Source: Metallyticus violacea
Lineage: Eukaryota > Arthropoda > Insecta > Mantodea > Metallyticidae
DNA length: 64,000 nucleotides
NCBI GenBank assembly: GCA_030762175.1
Contig: CM060830.1
Coordinates: 50,367,001-50,431,000 of the forward strand
Direction of reading: 5' to 3'
Shown here one piece after another: positions 35,775 to 47,900 of this stretch. A program made the position numbers and the translations under genes. How positions within the stretch are numbered: position 1 is the first letter of the stretch; each line of letters begins with the position of its first letter. The notes below the pieces were generated by a model. That model searched no databases, was not told where the DNA came from, and saw only the letters and a program-made list of their open reading frames with translations.

Positions 35775-35943
35775 CAATAAAACGATGATTTATCCGGGCT
35801 TCTTGGCCGTGGTCTAGAGGTAACACTAGTACCTGACGTTTCGCCCGCCACTCCGTCGGGCATCTTCAGAGGTAGACTCATGACTGACAAAACTCAAGAG
35901 TTTTATTGGATTGACGCCGGCCGTGAAAGCCTAAGTTTGTATA
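35775..35943 (-). mobile_element. Short hammerhead-bearing retroelement, 169 bp
   Basis: A compact insertion bounded by a 12-bp direct repeat, CAACCCATAATT, at 35763-35774 and 35944-35955. It is GC-richer than its surroundings and contains one well-formed hammerhead-like motif on the minus strand, a tRNA A-box-like GTGGTCTAGAGGTAAC, and partly inverted ends (CAATAAAA on the left, TTTTATTG inside the right). No ORF. It is unrelated in sequence to the other foldback elements except for the ribozyme-like design. Confidence 0.75.
35830..35874 (-). ncRNA. Hammerhead-like ribozyme motif (best preserved)
   Basis: Minus strand order: TACCT (stem I), CTGAAGA, T, GCCCG-ACGGAGTGG-CGGGC (stem II), GAA, ACGT (self-complementary stem III), C, AGGTA (stem I). 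Stem I pairs five of five and stem II five of five. All invariant CTGANGA and GAA positions are present and the cleavage triplet is GTC. One extra T separates the CTGANGA box from stem II. Confidence 0.65.
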
Positions 35944-36053
35944 CAACCCATAATTATTCACCAATTGCTTTTACACCTTAAAAAAATTAGCACAACTTTG
36001 ATTGTAATTCAATTATTCACTGAAGTGGACCTAGGTTCATTGACAGGGTGCAC

Positions 36054-36086
36054 ACAACAACAATAACAACAACAACAACAACAACA
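36054..36086. repeat. (AAC)n microsatellite
   Basis: About eleven units, slightly interrupted. Confidence 0.9.
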
Positions 36087-37369
36087 TTGATGATGACAAA
36101 ATAGACAAATTATAAAAGGATGCAATAGGAAGAAATAAGACAGTTTTTCAAGGACAGCACTTAGATAGTGTCACAAATACTTCTTTAAGTTTTTTTTAAA
36201 ATTTCCTCAGAGAAGAACAGCCTTCAAAGGCTACTACAGCAAGTTGCTCCAATTGCTTACTGTATTATTTAGAAAAGAGATTTGCTCATGTCTATTCTTT
36301 TTAAGGAACATTTTGCATCTGCATGCTCAACAAAAAGACCTGCATGGAATTGGTAGGAATTTTGCATGGGATGAGTAAATTATTTATGAGTCCAGTAGAG
36401 TGATGAAACTTGGTTTGACACCTATAATTCTGTGAAGAAAATGTTGAAAATGGGACTTGCAATTGTGTGCTGAATATGCTAGTGTCATGGAAAAAGTGAA
36501 TAATGATACTTCATGCTGATGGAAATGAGGGCTGGGAGTCAAACTGCCTCCATCTCTCCAGGAAGTAAAGAACGAGAGAGAGCGCTAACTACCCTGGCGA
36601 AATGAATGCTGCAATTTTTGAAAAATGGTTTCAAAATTACCTTTTAAAAATCTTCTTAATGATAACAAATATTCAAGAATGACAATGCAAGTTAAAATTC
36701 TATGCAACTGGTTAAAATCCAAAATAAATCAAAAAAATAAATCAGCTACCATTGCTTTCATTAAGCAGTTCAACATAAGATCTGGTGCCAATAAAGTTAA
36801 TCTTGTTGGAACATATAAAAGTAGCCAACATTAGTAGACCTTTCTGTTGAAGAATTTGAAGAGAAGACTGGACATGAAGTGTTAAGACTTCTCTCTTACT
36901 AATGCATCTTAAATCCAATAGAAATGATAGAAGAGAAACAAAAAGTGAGGATGTGAAATAAGACCTCCTCTCTGAGTATGAATTTTTACAGTGCATTACT
37001 AATACTGTAAATGTGTGAGAAAGATGATGGAAAAGGAAAGGGAATATTATTTGACCAATGAGGAAGAAAGATTGCCAATGACGACAGCCATTATGATGAA
37101 TCACATAACAAATATAGTTAAGCTAAATTTAAATTAGAATGTATAATTGATAGCTATTAATTTCAAAAGCTGGTGTGTGCATGATGTTGGCTTCCCCCCC
37201 TCCCCCTTTTAAGAAAAAAGTATTTGGATTAAAGTGGTAACATTTGTTTCTTGGCCAAGCTGAACATTAACACCAGCTCAATCCATAACAATAGCTTTCC
37301 TAGCCCCTCCATTTACTCTTAACATTAAAGCTCACTGCGGAAAGAGGCTAAGGCCACTATATTTACTTT

Positions 37370-37625
37370 GTGTCAACAAAAATGGTGTCTTGCCAAGAGG
37401 TGTGATTAACGAAATTGCTATGAAATGTGCCATTAATAGAAGGTCTAGACAGAGCTTATTGAAACAAAGCAAGAGCTCCATAATAAATGGTGCCACTGTT
37501 GTCGATGTCCCCTCTAAAATTAAAAGGGGTTCAGCAGAAAGAAAAAAAACCATAAATCAGAGAAACTTCAGGAAATTCCAGTATATCAAACAAAAATGTC
37601 AGATCTTTGACTTGCATTTTTGGAT
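37370..37625 (+). mobile_element. Mariner-superfamily helix-turn-helix relic
   Basis: Open frame at 37390-37629 reads LPRGVINEIAMKCAINRRSR, QSLLKQSKSSIINGATVVDV and PSKIKRGSAERKK. The pattern (G-x-I-x-x-I-A, INRRSRQSLLKQSKSSI, VVDVPSKxKxG) resembles the N-terminal DNA-binding part of plant-type mariner-like transposases, where VVDVSSxKKGRxGRK follows the helix-turn-helix. No catalytic part recognised on the same strand nearby. Confidence 0.45.
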
Positions 37626-38854
37626 ATAGCAAAATCAATCACTGCAGATAAAAGAGAGAAAGAAAGTGAAAAAAAGAAAGAAGAAAAATCACAATATTTC
37701 TTATCATTAAAACCAACACCGACTGTAATAAGTAAACAGAAACTTTTACAATTTTGCTTGTTAATGCTGAATTCAACAGTTTCAACAATATGAATACATG
37801 TGAATGCTGACTAAGAAAATTTCACTTGCTATTATGTTAAAATGATCCTAATGGAATATACATTCAGCAGGATAAGCAAAACTGCTTACTGATTCTTTGT
37901 TTATAGCTGCCATTAGTACGACAGAGCTCATCATGCCATAATTATCTGTCTCCAAACATTGCAGATATACAGGTCCTTGGTCTTGGTTTATTCAATGCCA
38001 TACAGTCTCTTTAACATAAGTAGACCTTTCACAATTGATGAACTTAATGCTGTTGTGAAGGTCTTTGGCATAGACTGAATATCCTTTTCCTAATCTATAC
38101 AGGTCATGATTGAATGCACCTGTGGATAAAACTGCCTCTAACAGGCTCACGTGAGAAAGCAGAGATGTCAACAAAAGAGGTGTTTGTCTTTAGTTCTTTG
38201 GTGCAACTCTGATAATATTTCAGCCAATGCTTCTGTAGGCTGCATTGAGTGAATAGCTGTTCTAGAGTTTGGTAAATAATATTTTTTCATTGTCTGTCTG
38301 GAGTCTGCCATCAGAAATCTCATTTAGAATTTGGTGCAAGTATAAAGCAAATAATTCACTAAGTTAACACTGTATAACTACAAACCATATTGTGGTTTGA
38401 ATGTATGGGATTCTATGGTCCATGTCATTGAAGTACTCAACTTCCCAAGACCACATCTTGTTTTTCCTAACAGGTTGTCAGTTTTACATCATGACATGAG
38501 CCTTCTCTAAAAGCTCAGTAAGAATATTGAAGTTCCATAATTTTATTTTCTAGTACATTACCAAAAATATAAAATTTTCCTGAATGATAGGCACTAAATC
38601 TTCATTAACTACTAACAGCCTGAAACGCTAATGGCAATTAGTACTTGGTAGTGTAAAAATTTCCTATATTGGTACAATTGATGTTTTCACTAATGAGCTT
38701 TGAAAGAATTCATTTTCCAGAAAAAAAAAATATATAAAGTTGAGCAAATGCTTGCACTCTACTCAATAATTATCATGGTTGCCAAAAAAATTCTTTATAA
38801 TATTAAATCATAGCCCAATTTTTTACATCACATACTTGTATGATTAGGGACCAG

Positions 38855-38965
38855 CCCCACGCACTCCATTCTTCTACTCTGAACTTATCATTAAGCAATT
38901 TGCATGCATGTTTTGCAAAGTGTGGCAATGCATTATCTTAATGACTCCATATTTCTACATGACTA
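38855..38965 (-). mobile_element. Possible mariner-type catalytic fragment
   Basis: Minus strand gives LSHVEIWSH, stop, DNALPHFAKHACKLLNDKFR and VEEWSAWGWSLI. DNAxPH resembles the second catalytic aspartate motif of Tc1/mariner transposases. Short and isolated; it faces opposite to the helix-turn-helix relic 1.3 kb away. Confidence 0.35.
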
Positions 38966-41062
38966 AGTTTATCCCATTAGCCTCCAAAAACATCCTGTGA
39001 CCCCTATACGTCAAGTTAAAACAGTTTTTTTTGCCCCATTGTTCCAAACACTTTTTATTTTTCATGTTATATTTGTAAGTATGGGAATAAATGGTACATT
39101 TGGATATGTTTGAGGAACAAAATACCCCAAAAACAACTTTGCAAACCTGGACAGCTGCTGAAAACTTCTGAAGATAATAAAAAAGAGGAAGGAAACACAC
39201 AGAAAAAGAATATGTAATTTTAAAAAACAAATTATGACTGTTTAGAATCTATAAGAGAAGTTTAAAATGCAAGCACCAATCACTCATAGCACAAAATTGG
39301 CAACATTTGGGCAGATTTTGCAAGCACAGAATCTTCAATTCTTTCATTAGTCTGCTATGAAGCATTCTGTTATGAATTTATTGTTGGTAATTTTCTTCAG
39401 AACATTTGTCTTACTGTGGCTGCAAGAATTAATAATGTAGTAAAGTCTGGCCAGTGATTTGGTATATCAATAGTTAAGGTCTTAATGCTGTCAAAATTCA
39501 ATGAAATGTAGGGATTCACTATAATAAATGAAGATAAGATCAGGCGATGCCATATAACTTCACACACAAAATAACTGCCAACAAAGAAGACAATGGTTTC
39601 TGTTTTCTTAAACCAAAAACATGTTTTAAAGGATTTCATGGAGCCAGGAATAATAACAATCACAGATGTGCTCAAATGCTTTTGAAATGGAGGCATGCTA
39701 TTCAGAGATTGAGAGATGATCTTGGCAGTAACTTTATTTCTTCATGATGATACTTGTCCATACACGTTATGTCAGAACTTCAGCAAGATTAAGAAATTCT
39801 AATGAGAACTTTTTCAAGCATACACCATCTAGTCCAGACCTTCCATTTAGTGAGTTTCATGGCTTTATATTAAAACTAAAGCAATGTTTACTTGCAGCGT
39901 AACCTAACCTTTTTTTTTTGTATCCCTATAAAAAAAACCATAGCTATAAGATAATATTTTTCTATTATATTGATCATGTGTTATGTTGGCAACAATTTTT
40001 TACACAAATCTTAAGGTGCTTACCTCTGATATTACCATATTTCAACTGCTAAGAATATCCATTTTTTACTTCTTTAAGAGCATAAATAACAAAAATGAAA
40101 TGATTTTTTTTTAGAAATATATGAAAGCTGGTTTACTGCAATCGGAATGCAAACGAAAGATAGTCAAAATGATGTCTCCACTATGGCTTATATATACCGT
40201 ATGCATGCAATCTTTCTAACCAAGGAAAGTTTTTATTTTTGGAGCATTCCCTTACAATGAACAATAATTACAACTAACTTAGACACTGTACTCTCTTTAA
40301 TGTATTTGCCAATAATTTAAGACAATTGGTATTTTACATTACAAACCTACAAAAGGTGCTTTCAAAAGGAATCTAATGGACTGAAACAGAAACCACAATT
40401 TTTTACAAAACAGCCATATCTGAGACTTCCATGAAATTATATTTTAACAATTATGTACAGCAATATATATAATCCTGACTTCCTGCAGATTGTGCCCTAT
40501 CTAAGTTTTTTTTATATCCAAATTTTGAATTTTTTAATTCCCACCTGTTTGAATATGTGTACTTATGCAAGTCAAGTGACTAGTATTTATTTGATAGTCA
40601 ATAGTCATTGGTATTTGGGTATATATAGGATTTTCATTTCGAGTAATATTACTCACAAAGTAATCCAGATGAATATACTAATAGATACATCATACAGATT
40701 ATAGTAAACTCATTTTTGCCATTCCAATCCTGTTTATTACATTTTCCAAAGAAAATTTAACTACTACATTCCTATTAATAGCTGGTAGTACTAAAGCATC
40801 ATCTTGTAATGGAACCTTTATCCTGTTTATTTTATTTTAATTAAGAAACATCCTCGATTCCATATTGTATCCGAAGAAATTAGGGTTACTGAAATTTTAA
40901 CTTCTCTCACTAGAAAGTTAAATGGCAAGAAATATTTATATTTCGTTTAATGTGATAGCCATTAACCAAGGTGGCAACCCTGAGTTCATCTTATAAACAA
41001 GCCTATTGTGACAGGATTCCTATTTTAATTAGTCGACTTAACTCATAAAATATTGCACTTAC
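38966..41062. other. Proximal part of Cul3 intron 1
   Basis: AT-rich. Open frames near 39397-39747 on both strands are shadows of each other without recognisable motifs. Confidence 0.45.
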
Positions 41063-41119
41063 CGGGAAAGCCCTTATTCGCATCTTTCCCTCCTTCTTCG
41101 GAAGTCCACCTTTTATCAT
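41063..41119 (-). CDS. Cul3: Cullin-3 exon 1 (start codon and N-terminal extension)
   Basis: First coding exon of Cullin-3, the scaffold of CRL3 E3 ubiquitin ligases, which joins BTB-domain substrate adaptors to RBX1 and an E2. The exon encodes 19 residues, MIKGGLPKKEGKMRIRAFP; the KMRIRAFP part is the conserved N-terminal extension that, in the family, contacts the 3-box of BTB adaptors. The start is supported by an in-frame TAG three codons upstream, a favourable context (CAAAATG), and the immediate splice donor CCG|GTAAGT. Exon length is 57 nt, so the intron is phase 0. The next certain exon lies about 16 kb away at 25067. Six exons in the window give 340 residues of a protein that is usually about 770, so this is the 5' part of a gene that continues past the left edge. 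Identity is very secure. The 5' UTR may contain further untranslated exons upstream that I cannot define. Confidence 0.93.
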
Positions 41120-41640
41120 TTTGACTTGCTATTTTCTAAACTTTTGGATGAACAAATTCTTCTCTCATAAGGTTGTACAATCAATCGTCTTTCCTCAAGG
41201 GTTTAAAACTACCGATTCATTGAACGTTTGTATCAGCACTGTGAAATTCATTAACTCTGCAATCTAAATTTAAACGAAATCGTAATAAATACCGCAATTA
41301 TATCTTTTATTGAAGTTTTAATACAAACGATCTGCAAAACTACCACAACCAGACGACAACCAATAGATGTCGACACCACTGTCCTAAACGTAACTTAATA
41401 ATTTCCAAATCTAAATGTGATGTCACTAAAATTTGTATGAATAGTTACAAATAAACACTACAGTGGTTATGGATATTTCTGATCCGATAACGGGCAAAGA
41501 GTTAAAGAGTATTTAATAAATGACTCTTTCTGAAGTTATGATACTTATTAATGTAGTACCACTGTATGGTTTGCGGAGGAATATGGCGCTATGCGTAAAG
41601 CGTATGTGTAACAACTTGAAATATACACAATGTTATTTTA
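41120..41640 (-). promoter_or_regulatory. Cul3: Putative Cul3 5' UTR and promoter region
   Basis: The stretch upstream of the Cul3 start codon has clearly more CpG dinucleotides than the surrounding AT-rich sequence: clusters near 41190-41290, 41320-41400, 41480-41500 and 41575-41610, including TTTGCGGAGG and GGCGCTATGCGTAAAGCG. Local CpG retention next to a first coding exon is the usual sign of a germline-unmethylated insect promoter. I see no convincing TATA box at a fixed distance. A short plus-strand ORF opens at 41584 (ATGGCGCTATGCGTAAAG), which could belong to a divergent transcript. Transcription start is inferred, not seen. Confidence 0.45.
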
Positions 41641-43300
41641 GAATAAATTCAAAATTACAGAGCACAACAATAAATAAATAACATGGCTATGCACACACTA
41701 AGAATAAACCAGAAAATAGGGGAAAATAGGAAAAAGCTCTCTTAGGCAGTGGGCGGAAAAGAATAGACGCAAAACAAGAAAATGTATATGGTAAAATAAA
41801 ATAAATTAATGACACTGTTATTAGTATAATTCATAAAAGCTGGCAAGGATAGATTTCATATCATAATTTCGATGAAGTCGTTGCAGTTATTTTGTCAATT
41901 TTAGTGTTGTTATGTTGGTATCTTCAACTTTGTTGCTGTTTTGTTTAAGCGCCACTATTTGAATATTTTCATTTCACCAACATACATTTAAGAGAAAAAG
42001 AGATTGTAATTTCAAGAAAATAATAAGAATTGTGATGAAACGATAAAACGAAAAAATATTTTATAAGCAATTTTGATAAGCGTTGTTTTAAGAACAAGAA
42101 ATAAATAAATTAAAGTAAAATTGTATATAAATCATATTTCTCTAGAATAAAACTATTTAATTAGTTTATTTCATAAATCAATATATTTCATCATTATAAA
42201 TGAATTAATTTTCACTTTTCTATGTTACAAAGTATCACTTAATCAGCTTGAATGCTGATCTGTGTTCACAGTTAATTATTTTGCAGCTAAATGTATTTTC
42301 AGCCACGGTGTAACCTTGGGTTCACAACTTCTTAAGAAATGAACTTTGTGGCCTCAATGCAAATTTAACCTCAATTCATAATTAAATATGTAAGAAAATA
42401 TTTTAAAACTAATGCTAAACGACAGATTATCTGGGAATAATGCAATTGATAAAAATTGAGAAAATTTTTCTTTATAGAAATACTGTAAAAAATGTGTTCT
42501 ATTTGAAAACTTCAAGCTTCTTTTTTCACTAATCACAGAGTATTGAATTATGAATGTTTCAAAATTAAATATTAACTGAATATTCTTATTTCACAAGAGT
42601 AATGAGCTACATTCTACCCTACTACATGGGAGTTCTTGGGGAGGAGCATTTAAAACACTATCCATTTTAACTATACAAATATGCTAAAGTTGTACTTTTT
42701 GTTTCTAAAAATAAAATAATGTCACAGTTTTGAAATACACAATTATAGAAGATAAGGGATTATTTAACAGTTAATAGGATTAGGTATTCGAGTGTTATGA
42801 ATGCAAACTTTATTTGGTATTCAATTACTTAGTAAACTGCATAATCTATTATAAAAGATTGTACTTCAAATATTTAATAACTTTTCTTATTGATAAAGCT
42901 TATTTTAGTGCAGAAGACTTTTAGAAGATTCATAATACCATTATTATTTTTGTGCACTCATATTACCTTGTGACTGTATCTAAAAACATTTATCATGATA
43001 TTTTTGGGCATTAAAGTATGTTATTAAGCAGTTAATTGTAGCCAACTCATTCAGTACTGAGACATGAAATTATCTACTGCTCTGAAGAGATATGTAGCTA
43101 TCTCAGCTATCTCTTCAGAGATAATGGGATGATACAGAATTAGGTATAAAAACAGTCAATGGATAAGTATGAAGCTCTAGACATGTTAATTTGATCACAC
43201 TGGAATTACAAAAACCACATATTTTAGAAGCACCATAACACTGACAATTATTTTGATATTAAATATGTATTAGGCTACAATTTGAAATCAGAGTCAATAT
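41641..43300. other. Upstream flank of Cul3, no gene seen
   Basis: Very AT-rich intergenic sequence. A 12-bp hairpin (TCTGAAGAGATA with its complement at 43108-43119) is at 43081-43119. Nothing else supported. Confidence 0.5.
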
Positions 43301-43309
43301 GAAATATTT

Positions 43310-43405
43310 CAGGTCAAGGTCGGGATTCAAACTATGGATTTCTGGTTTACTTAGTCAATGTCTTTCCAATTAAGCTACCATGTCCTGTACAAGAATCTCC
43401 CTCTC
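43310..43405 (-). mobile_element. tRNA-like SINE head
   Basis: The minus strand reads CATGGTAGCTTAATTGGAAA (A box) and GTTTGAATCCCGACC (B box) about 40 bp apart, the normal spacing. Downstream body not matched elsewhere. It is not a functional tRNA: no acceptor stem pairing is evident. Confidence 0.5.
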
Positions 43406-44520
43406 CCCAAATATACCCTGAAGACCTTTACATTTATTTCATTATAGAGGTGATAACTTTTTGAGATAAGATAAAGAGATAAGATTTTGAGTACTTGTGG
43501 TCCAGGCTTTATTAATTACACAGTTATGATTATTTATTAAAACATGATTTTTTTTCACATAAGCTGTGTGTTAGAATAAGATTTGGAATCAAGGGTCAGA
43601 TAGGAAGAACTATGAATTTTTGGCCCTGTCCAATCATAATCATGAACTTTCCCATCTGAATCTGTATGAATGGATGTTCAAGGATAGGGGTATGGGAATG
43701 AAAATTAAGAGCATTGGCACAGTAATCTGAAATTTGAGTTCTGGCCATGATCTCAAATTTTTTTATCTGACTCTAATTCTAATTAATTTTAGTTTTACAT
43801 AATTTATAGTTTTGTTAACTGAGAGTATTATAAAAGTATATGAATAAACAATAAAATGCTACTGTAACTAATACAATAACCGAGGAAATTTGTAACACCA
43901 GTAGTCTTGAAAGGTTCTTTTATTCGTTACTATAGGTGGCATATGCATTGAAAATGCTGCTTATTGGACTTACTGGTATGATGGTTCTGCATACATCAAA
44001 ACATCTGGAATAGGAAGGAATTGTTCACCTTAAGGCGCTTTTTCCCACTATTGGCAATTGGCTCACTTAATACTCTTTTTCTGTTCATTAAAAAACTATC
44101 CACAATCACATGAAATAACAAAGACTTATTGAAGTTACATTGCTTCAAATCACGAGTGCAGACAAGCAACAGTTGTTAAGTTTCGCTCTACTCTATTAAT
44201 TTTAGGCCTTCAATAGGCACAATGTGTTCAAAATAAGCAGACTTCAATAATCATTACCTAGCTTTTGATGAGAATTGGAAGTAAGTAAGAAATTCAAGAG
44301 AGAACGAGTTGTTGTCAAACAAACAAAAATCCTTTTATAATGATATAGTAAATATAACTACTTGTAAATGAAACAACATGAAATCTATACCTTTTTTTAT
44401 TTTAAAAAATAACTTTAATAACTGGGTGGCTCAGCCTTTTCACAAAGTTTCTAGTGCAGCTCAAGGGACCTAAGCCTCCAGGTCCTAGCACCTCTGTAAT
44501 CCCAATGCAAACAAATGAAG

Positions 44521-44638
44521 CAATGGAGATAGACTGAAGGCAAATCTGATTGCAGAAGAACAAGAAGCAATTAATTCTGATGCAGTGGAAAAAATTGCTG
44601 AATGTACTGAAGGCACAAAACGAGCAGATTTTATTCAG
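44521..44638 (+). CDS. Candidate exon on plus strand, 3.4 kb right of Cul3 start
   Basis: The plus strand is open from 44521 and reads GDRLKANLIAEEQEAINSDA and then VEKIAECTEGTKRADFIQ, ending at a strong donor (ATTCAG|GTGAGT, GT at 44639). Possible acceptors are at 44520 (AATGAAG) or 44555 (GATTGCAG). With the second acceptor the phase fits a first exon ending at AAGC|GTATGT near 41602, giving a possible gene divergent from Cul3. The peptide is charged and helical in style; I do not recognise it. It could also be a retro-pseudogene fragment. Confidence 0.3.
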
Positions 44639-45104
44639 GTGAGTCTCTCATTTGTGTCAATCCTCACTTATATTTTGAGCATAATATGAGTCTGTTAGAT
44701 AATATACCAATTCAAAGTTATTACCTAGAAACACATGTGGACCTTGTGACCCAGCAGCTTAGAGGTTGAAACTGATGCCTTCATTACACTTTTTCATCTA
44801 TTGTTATTATATACGCATTCGGTTTCCTTTTATCTCGCATTGACATCAATGACATCTACATTCTGGCAACAGCAACTGAAATGGATATATGGCAACCCAA
44901 GTGATGTTTAAAAGGTGTGCAAATACAATTATTTAAGTACAATGGTTAATGTTCTTAAGGATTAATTTTTTTTTTTTTTTTTTTTTTGTAGCAGGACAGC
45001 TTGTAGATTTTTTATTTAAGAGTTGTGCATAAATGTATATTTTTTGTTAAAGAAATAAATGTTGAAGTATTAATATAATTATGAAATTGCACTTCTAGTA
45101 CTTT

Positions 45105-45380
45105 TTATTTTGAATAGTGTTTAACACCCATTTTAACTACTAAGGCATCATAGGCAGTGACACTGATGGTATATGAGATGAAATGATAAACTGGGAAAGG
45201 ATTTCTTTTTAAAGAAGTATTCCAGGGCTAAGTTTAGGGTACCTTCCAAGCATTTGCCATTTATGAGGGCTGAGGAAAACCTGGAAAAAACTCAGTCAGG
45301 GAGAACGGTCCTGGTGGGAATCCAACCCCAACCCCCATTCAAGAGTCCCCGCCTTAACAACCTTGGGCACCTGTGGCAAT
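45105..45380 (-). mobile_element. SINE-B copy
   Basis: Minus orientation, head at right with A box GTGCCCAAGGTTGTTAAGGC (minus strand) and a mutated B box (GGTTGGATTCCCACC). The body matches the 22.7-kb copy. Preceded on the left by a long T-run at 44966-44987 about 120 bp away, which is not part of the element. Confidence 0.85.
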
Positions 45381-47046
45381 ATTTCTGGTACTAAGATGAT
45401 GCTGAAAGCACATAATGATTGAAAGGTCATTAACATTTTACTACATCTTTCATTTCTAGGCATACTTAAAATTTCCTCCAGCTTAAATTATATCAAAAGC
45501 ATACTTTTTATTGACAACCATACAAATCTGCTGGGCAACATTGTTGGATACAAATACTGATGCAGGAATTGAAATTAGAACTTGATTTTAATATTTTTTT
45601 ACTAAGATGTTTGGCAAAATAACAAACTGCAATAGAAGTTAAATTACATCATTATTTTAATAATAGAAAAGATTCTATTCCTATTCTTGTGTGATATTCA
45701 ATTTTGAACTCAATTTGTTTGGATATGATAAAGATATAAGCTTTTAAAAGTAGACTTTAAAGTCACATGCTGTAAAATTGCTACAATTCACAATGAACTT
45801 ATTAAAGTTTAAAGCAAGATATAGGTTATAAAAATGTGTTTCATACTGTAAAACTTAAATAATGTGAGGAAACACTGTGTAGGGTTACACATTTTATTTT
45901 CCATTGCATGAGCCATGATTTGAGTTTCAAATGCTATCAAGATTTTCTAACACAGTATAAAATTGGAAGATAAACTTACAGAGCTACAGAACTATGTAAA
46001 AGGAAGGGCATCGCTTTGTATATTCATATGGATCAAATATAGTTTAAGCAGCATTTGAATTTCTCTAGTTTGAACCAGTGAAGTTGTGCAATAATGCAGT
46101 AATAGCAGGTTGTGAATGAATAGGAATGTATCTTAATCAAATTCTTGAAATATTAACTAAATATATTCTAATTTGATAAATGAATACAGCTTCTGTTTCT
46201 ACAGCAATGATATATTTGCATTCCTATGGTAAAAAGTTGGACATTTACCTTCCCCTACTAATGAAACAATAAAAATGTATGCCTAAGAGAGTTTTCTATG
46301 CATATTTCAATATGAATCTAACTTCATGACTAATTAATTGTTTTATGTTACTTCTTTCAGTTAGTTTCAAAATAAATTAAGGATTATGTAATGATAAATA
46401 CATTACCTTTAAATTATTAATATTATCTACAAAATAATTTCCAGTCCTAGCATTACCCTTATAATGCCAATGGCCATAATTCTTTCAGTAACATCTTCAT
46501 TGTTGTAAAACTAATTTTTATACCCCATTAGTTATAAATATGAACTAAAAAAAGCATATGTAGTGGATTACAAAAATACTTGTCCCTTCTCCAAAAACAT
46601 GCAAAATAAAATTTATTTTATATTTCTTTTATAATGGGTTCTTGTGTTAGTGGTTATTTATACATACATTTGCTACATGCAATTTTTTAAAACACTTGTA
46701 CTATGTATATTCTAAGTTGACTGATGTTAAAGCTTGAGATCAGAATGTTTGAAATCATTAAATTATTTTTATCAACTTGTTTGCATATATGTTAAAATAG
46801 TTTTATATCCCTTTTATTCTTATTTATCATTAATTCCATTTTCTTTTATTTGGATTTAACTGGCTATTGTAATAAGAAATGTCTTAAAAATAAGCATGCT
46901 AATATCATTATGTTAATACCTTTGTCCACATTGATCCATTTACTGCTGTCTCTTGGTATATTATGCCAAACAGTGACTAATTTACTAAACAATGGGCAAA
47001 ATACCAATTTATTATGGTAAAATACTGAATAGTTATGGACAAACAG
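45381..47046. other. AT-rich intergenic sequence
   Basis: No element or coding segment recognised. Confidence 0.5.
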
Positions 47047-47055
47047 TATAAATAG

Positions 47056-47307
47056 GCCCCAAACTTATGCATTCAACCTGTTTATACTAAACTCCACTTA
47101 CATAAAACTAAGACATATTTCAAGTAACAGTAGTGGATCAACAACTGATGATGGGAGTGAGTGCTCCCAAAACATGTCTTAATTTTATGTAAGTGAATTT
47201 AGTGTAAACAAGTTGAATACACTCAATTAAATGTACTTACGAATACATATGTGCAGGATATAATACCACTCCATTGTTTATAGCTTCTTAAGTGCGATTT
47301 ATTTAAA
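47056..47307. mobile_element. Foldback element, PLE-B terminal family, 252 bp
   Basis: Bounded by a 9-bp direct repeat, TATAAATAG, at 47047-47055 and 47308-47316. Left arm CATTCAACCTGTTTATACTA, AACTCCACTTACATAAAACT pairs with right arm AGTTT-like TTTTATGTAAGTGAATTTAG, TGTAAACAAGTTGAATA. The right end continues with TTACGAATACATATG and CCACTCCATTGTTTATAGCT, which also ends the elements at 51.9 and 59.3 kb. Confidence 0.8.
47145..47178 (+). ncRNA. Hammerhead-like motif in 47.1-kb element
   Basis: CTGATGA, T, GGGAG-TGAGTG-CTCCC (perfect stem II), AAA, ACATGT, C. The G12 position of the GAA box is A, which would be expected to impair cleavage. Stem I pairing is weak. Confidence 0.5.
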
Positions 47308-47759
47308 TATAAATAGCCATTGTAAATGATAAGAAAAATGGCATTCAAAATAAGTACCAGTCATAACTATGTTATAAGCAAATATAGAAAAATTGAATAA
47401 TAAAGTTTAATGTTATGGTGAATTATGCATACAGAATTATTGTTGATAAAATTTTTATTCAAATGTAATTAATTCAAAATACATAAATTAGGTGCTCTAA
47501 ATGTGATCAGAAGATTAAAAAAGAGAAGTTCTCGATAATTTGCCTTTTGACATTATTCATTGTACTTTACTCACAAGTTACAAAAGATATGAACAAAATT
47601 AACCAATATAGTAGCAAATATGATTTTTTTAAATATGTTTTATTTATTGTTGCTTTGACTGCATTGGTCTTATTATTACAGATATAACTGTAGGTAAAGG
47701 TCTGTAGAGATGAATGAAGAGAATTAATGATGGTTCAAAAGGGATCAAGTATTGGCTAC

Positions 47760-47900
47760 CTAAAGTTATCATAGAACATTCTCTTTTTCAGGGTAAGAGA
47801 AGCTCTGAAAATACCTTACCCAGGCAACTTCACCTGATCAGAAATCGAACCAAGGATCTGCATATTGGTAGTCACAAATACTACTACTAGACCATATGTT
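47760..47900 (-). mobile_element. tRNA-like SINE, short
   Basis: The minus strand reads ATGGTCTAGTAGTAGTATTT (A box) and TTGGTTCGATTTCTG (B box), then a body with AGGTGAAGTTGCCTGGGTAA. Single copy; 3' end not determined. Confidence 0.55.

Noticed and set aside
36742..37104. 120-codon minus-strand open frame.
   Set aside because: No recognisable domain, and the opposite strand holds fragmentary frames of repeat-like character; not supported as a gene.
43310..43405. A tRNA gene.
   Set aside because: A and B boxes are present but no acceptor or anticodon stem pairing could be formed; it fits a SINE head.
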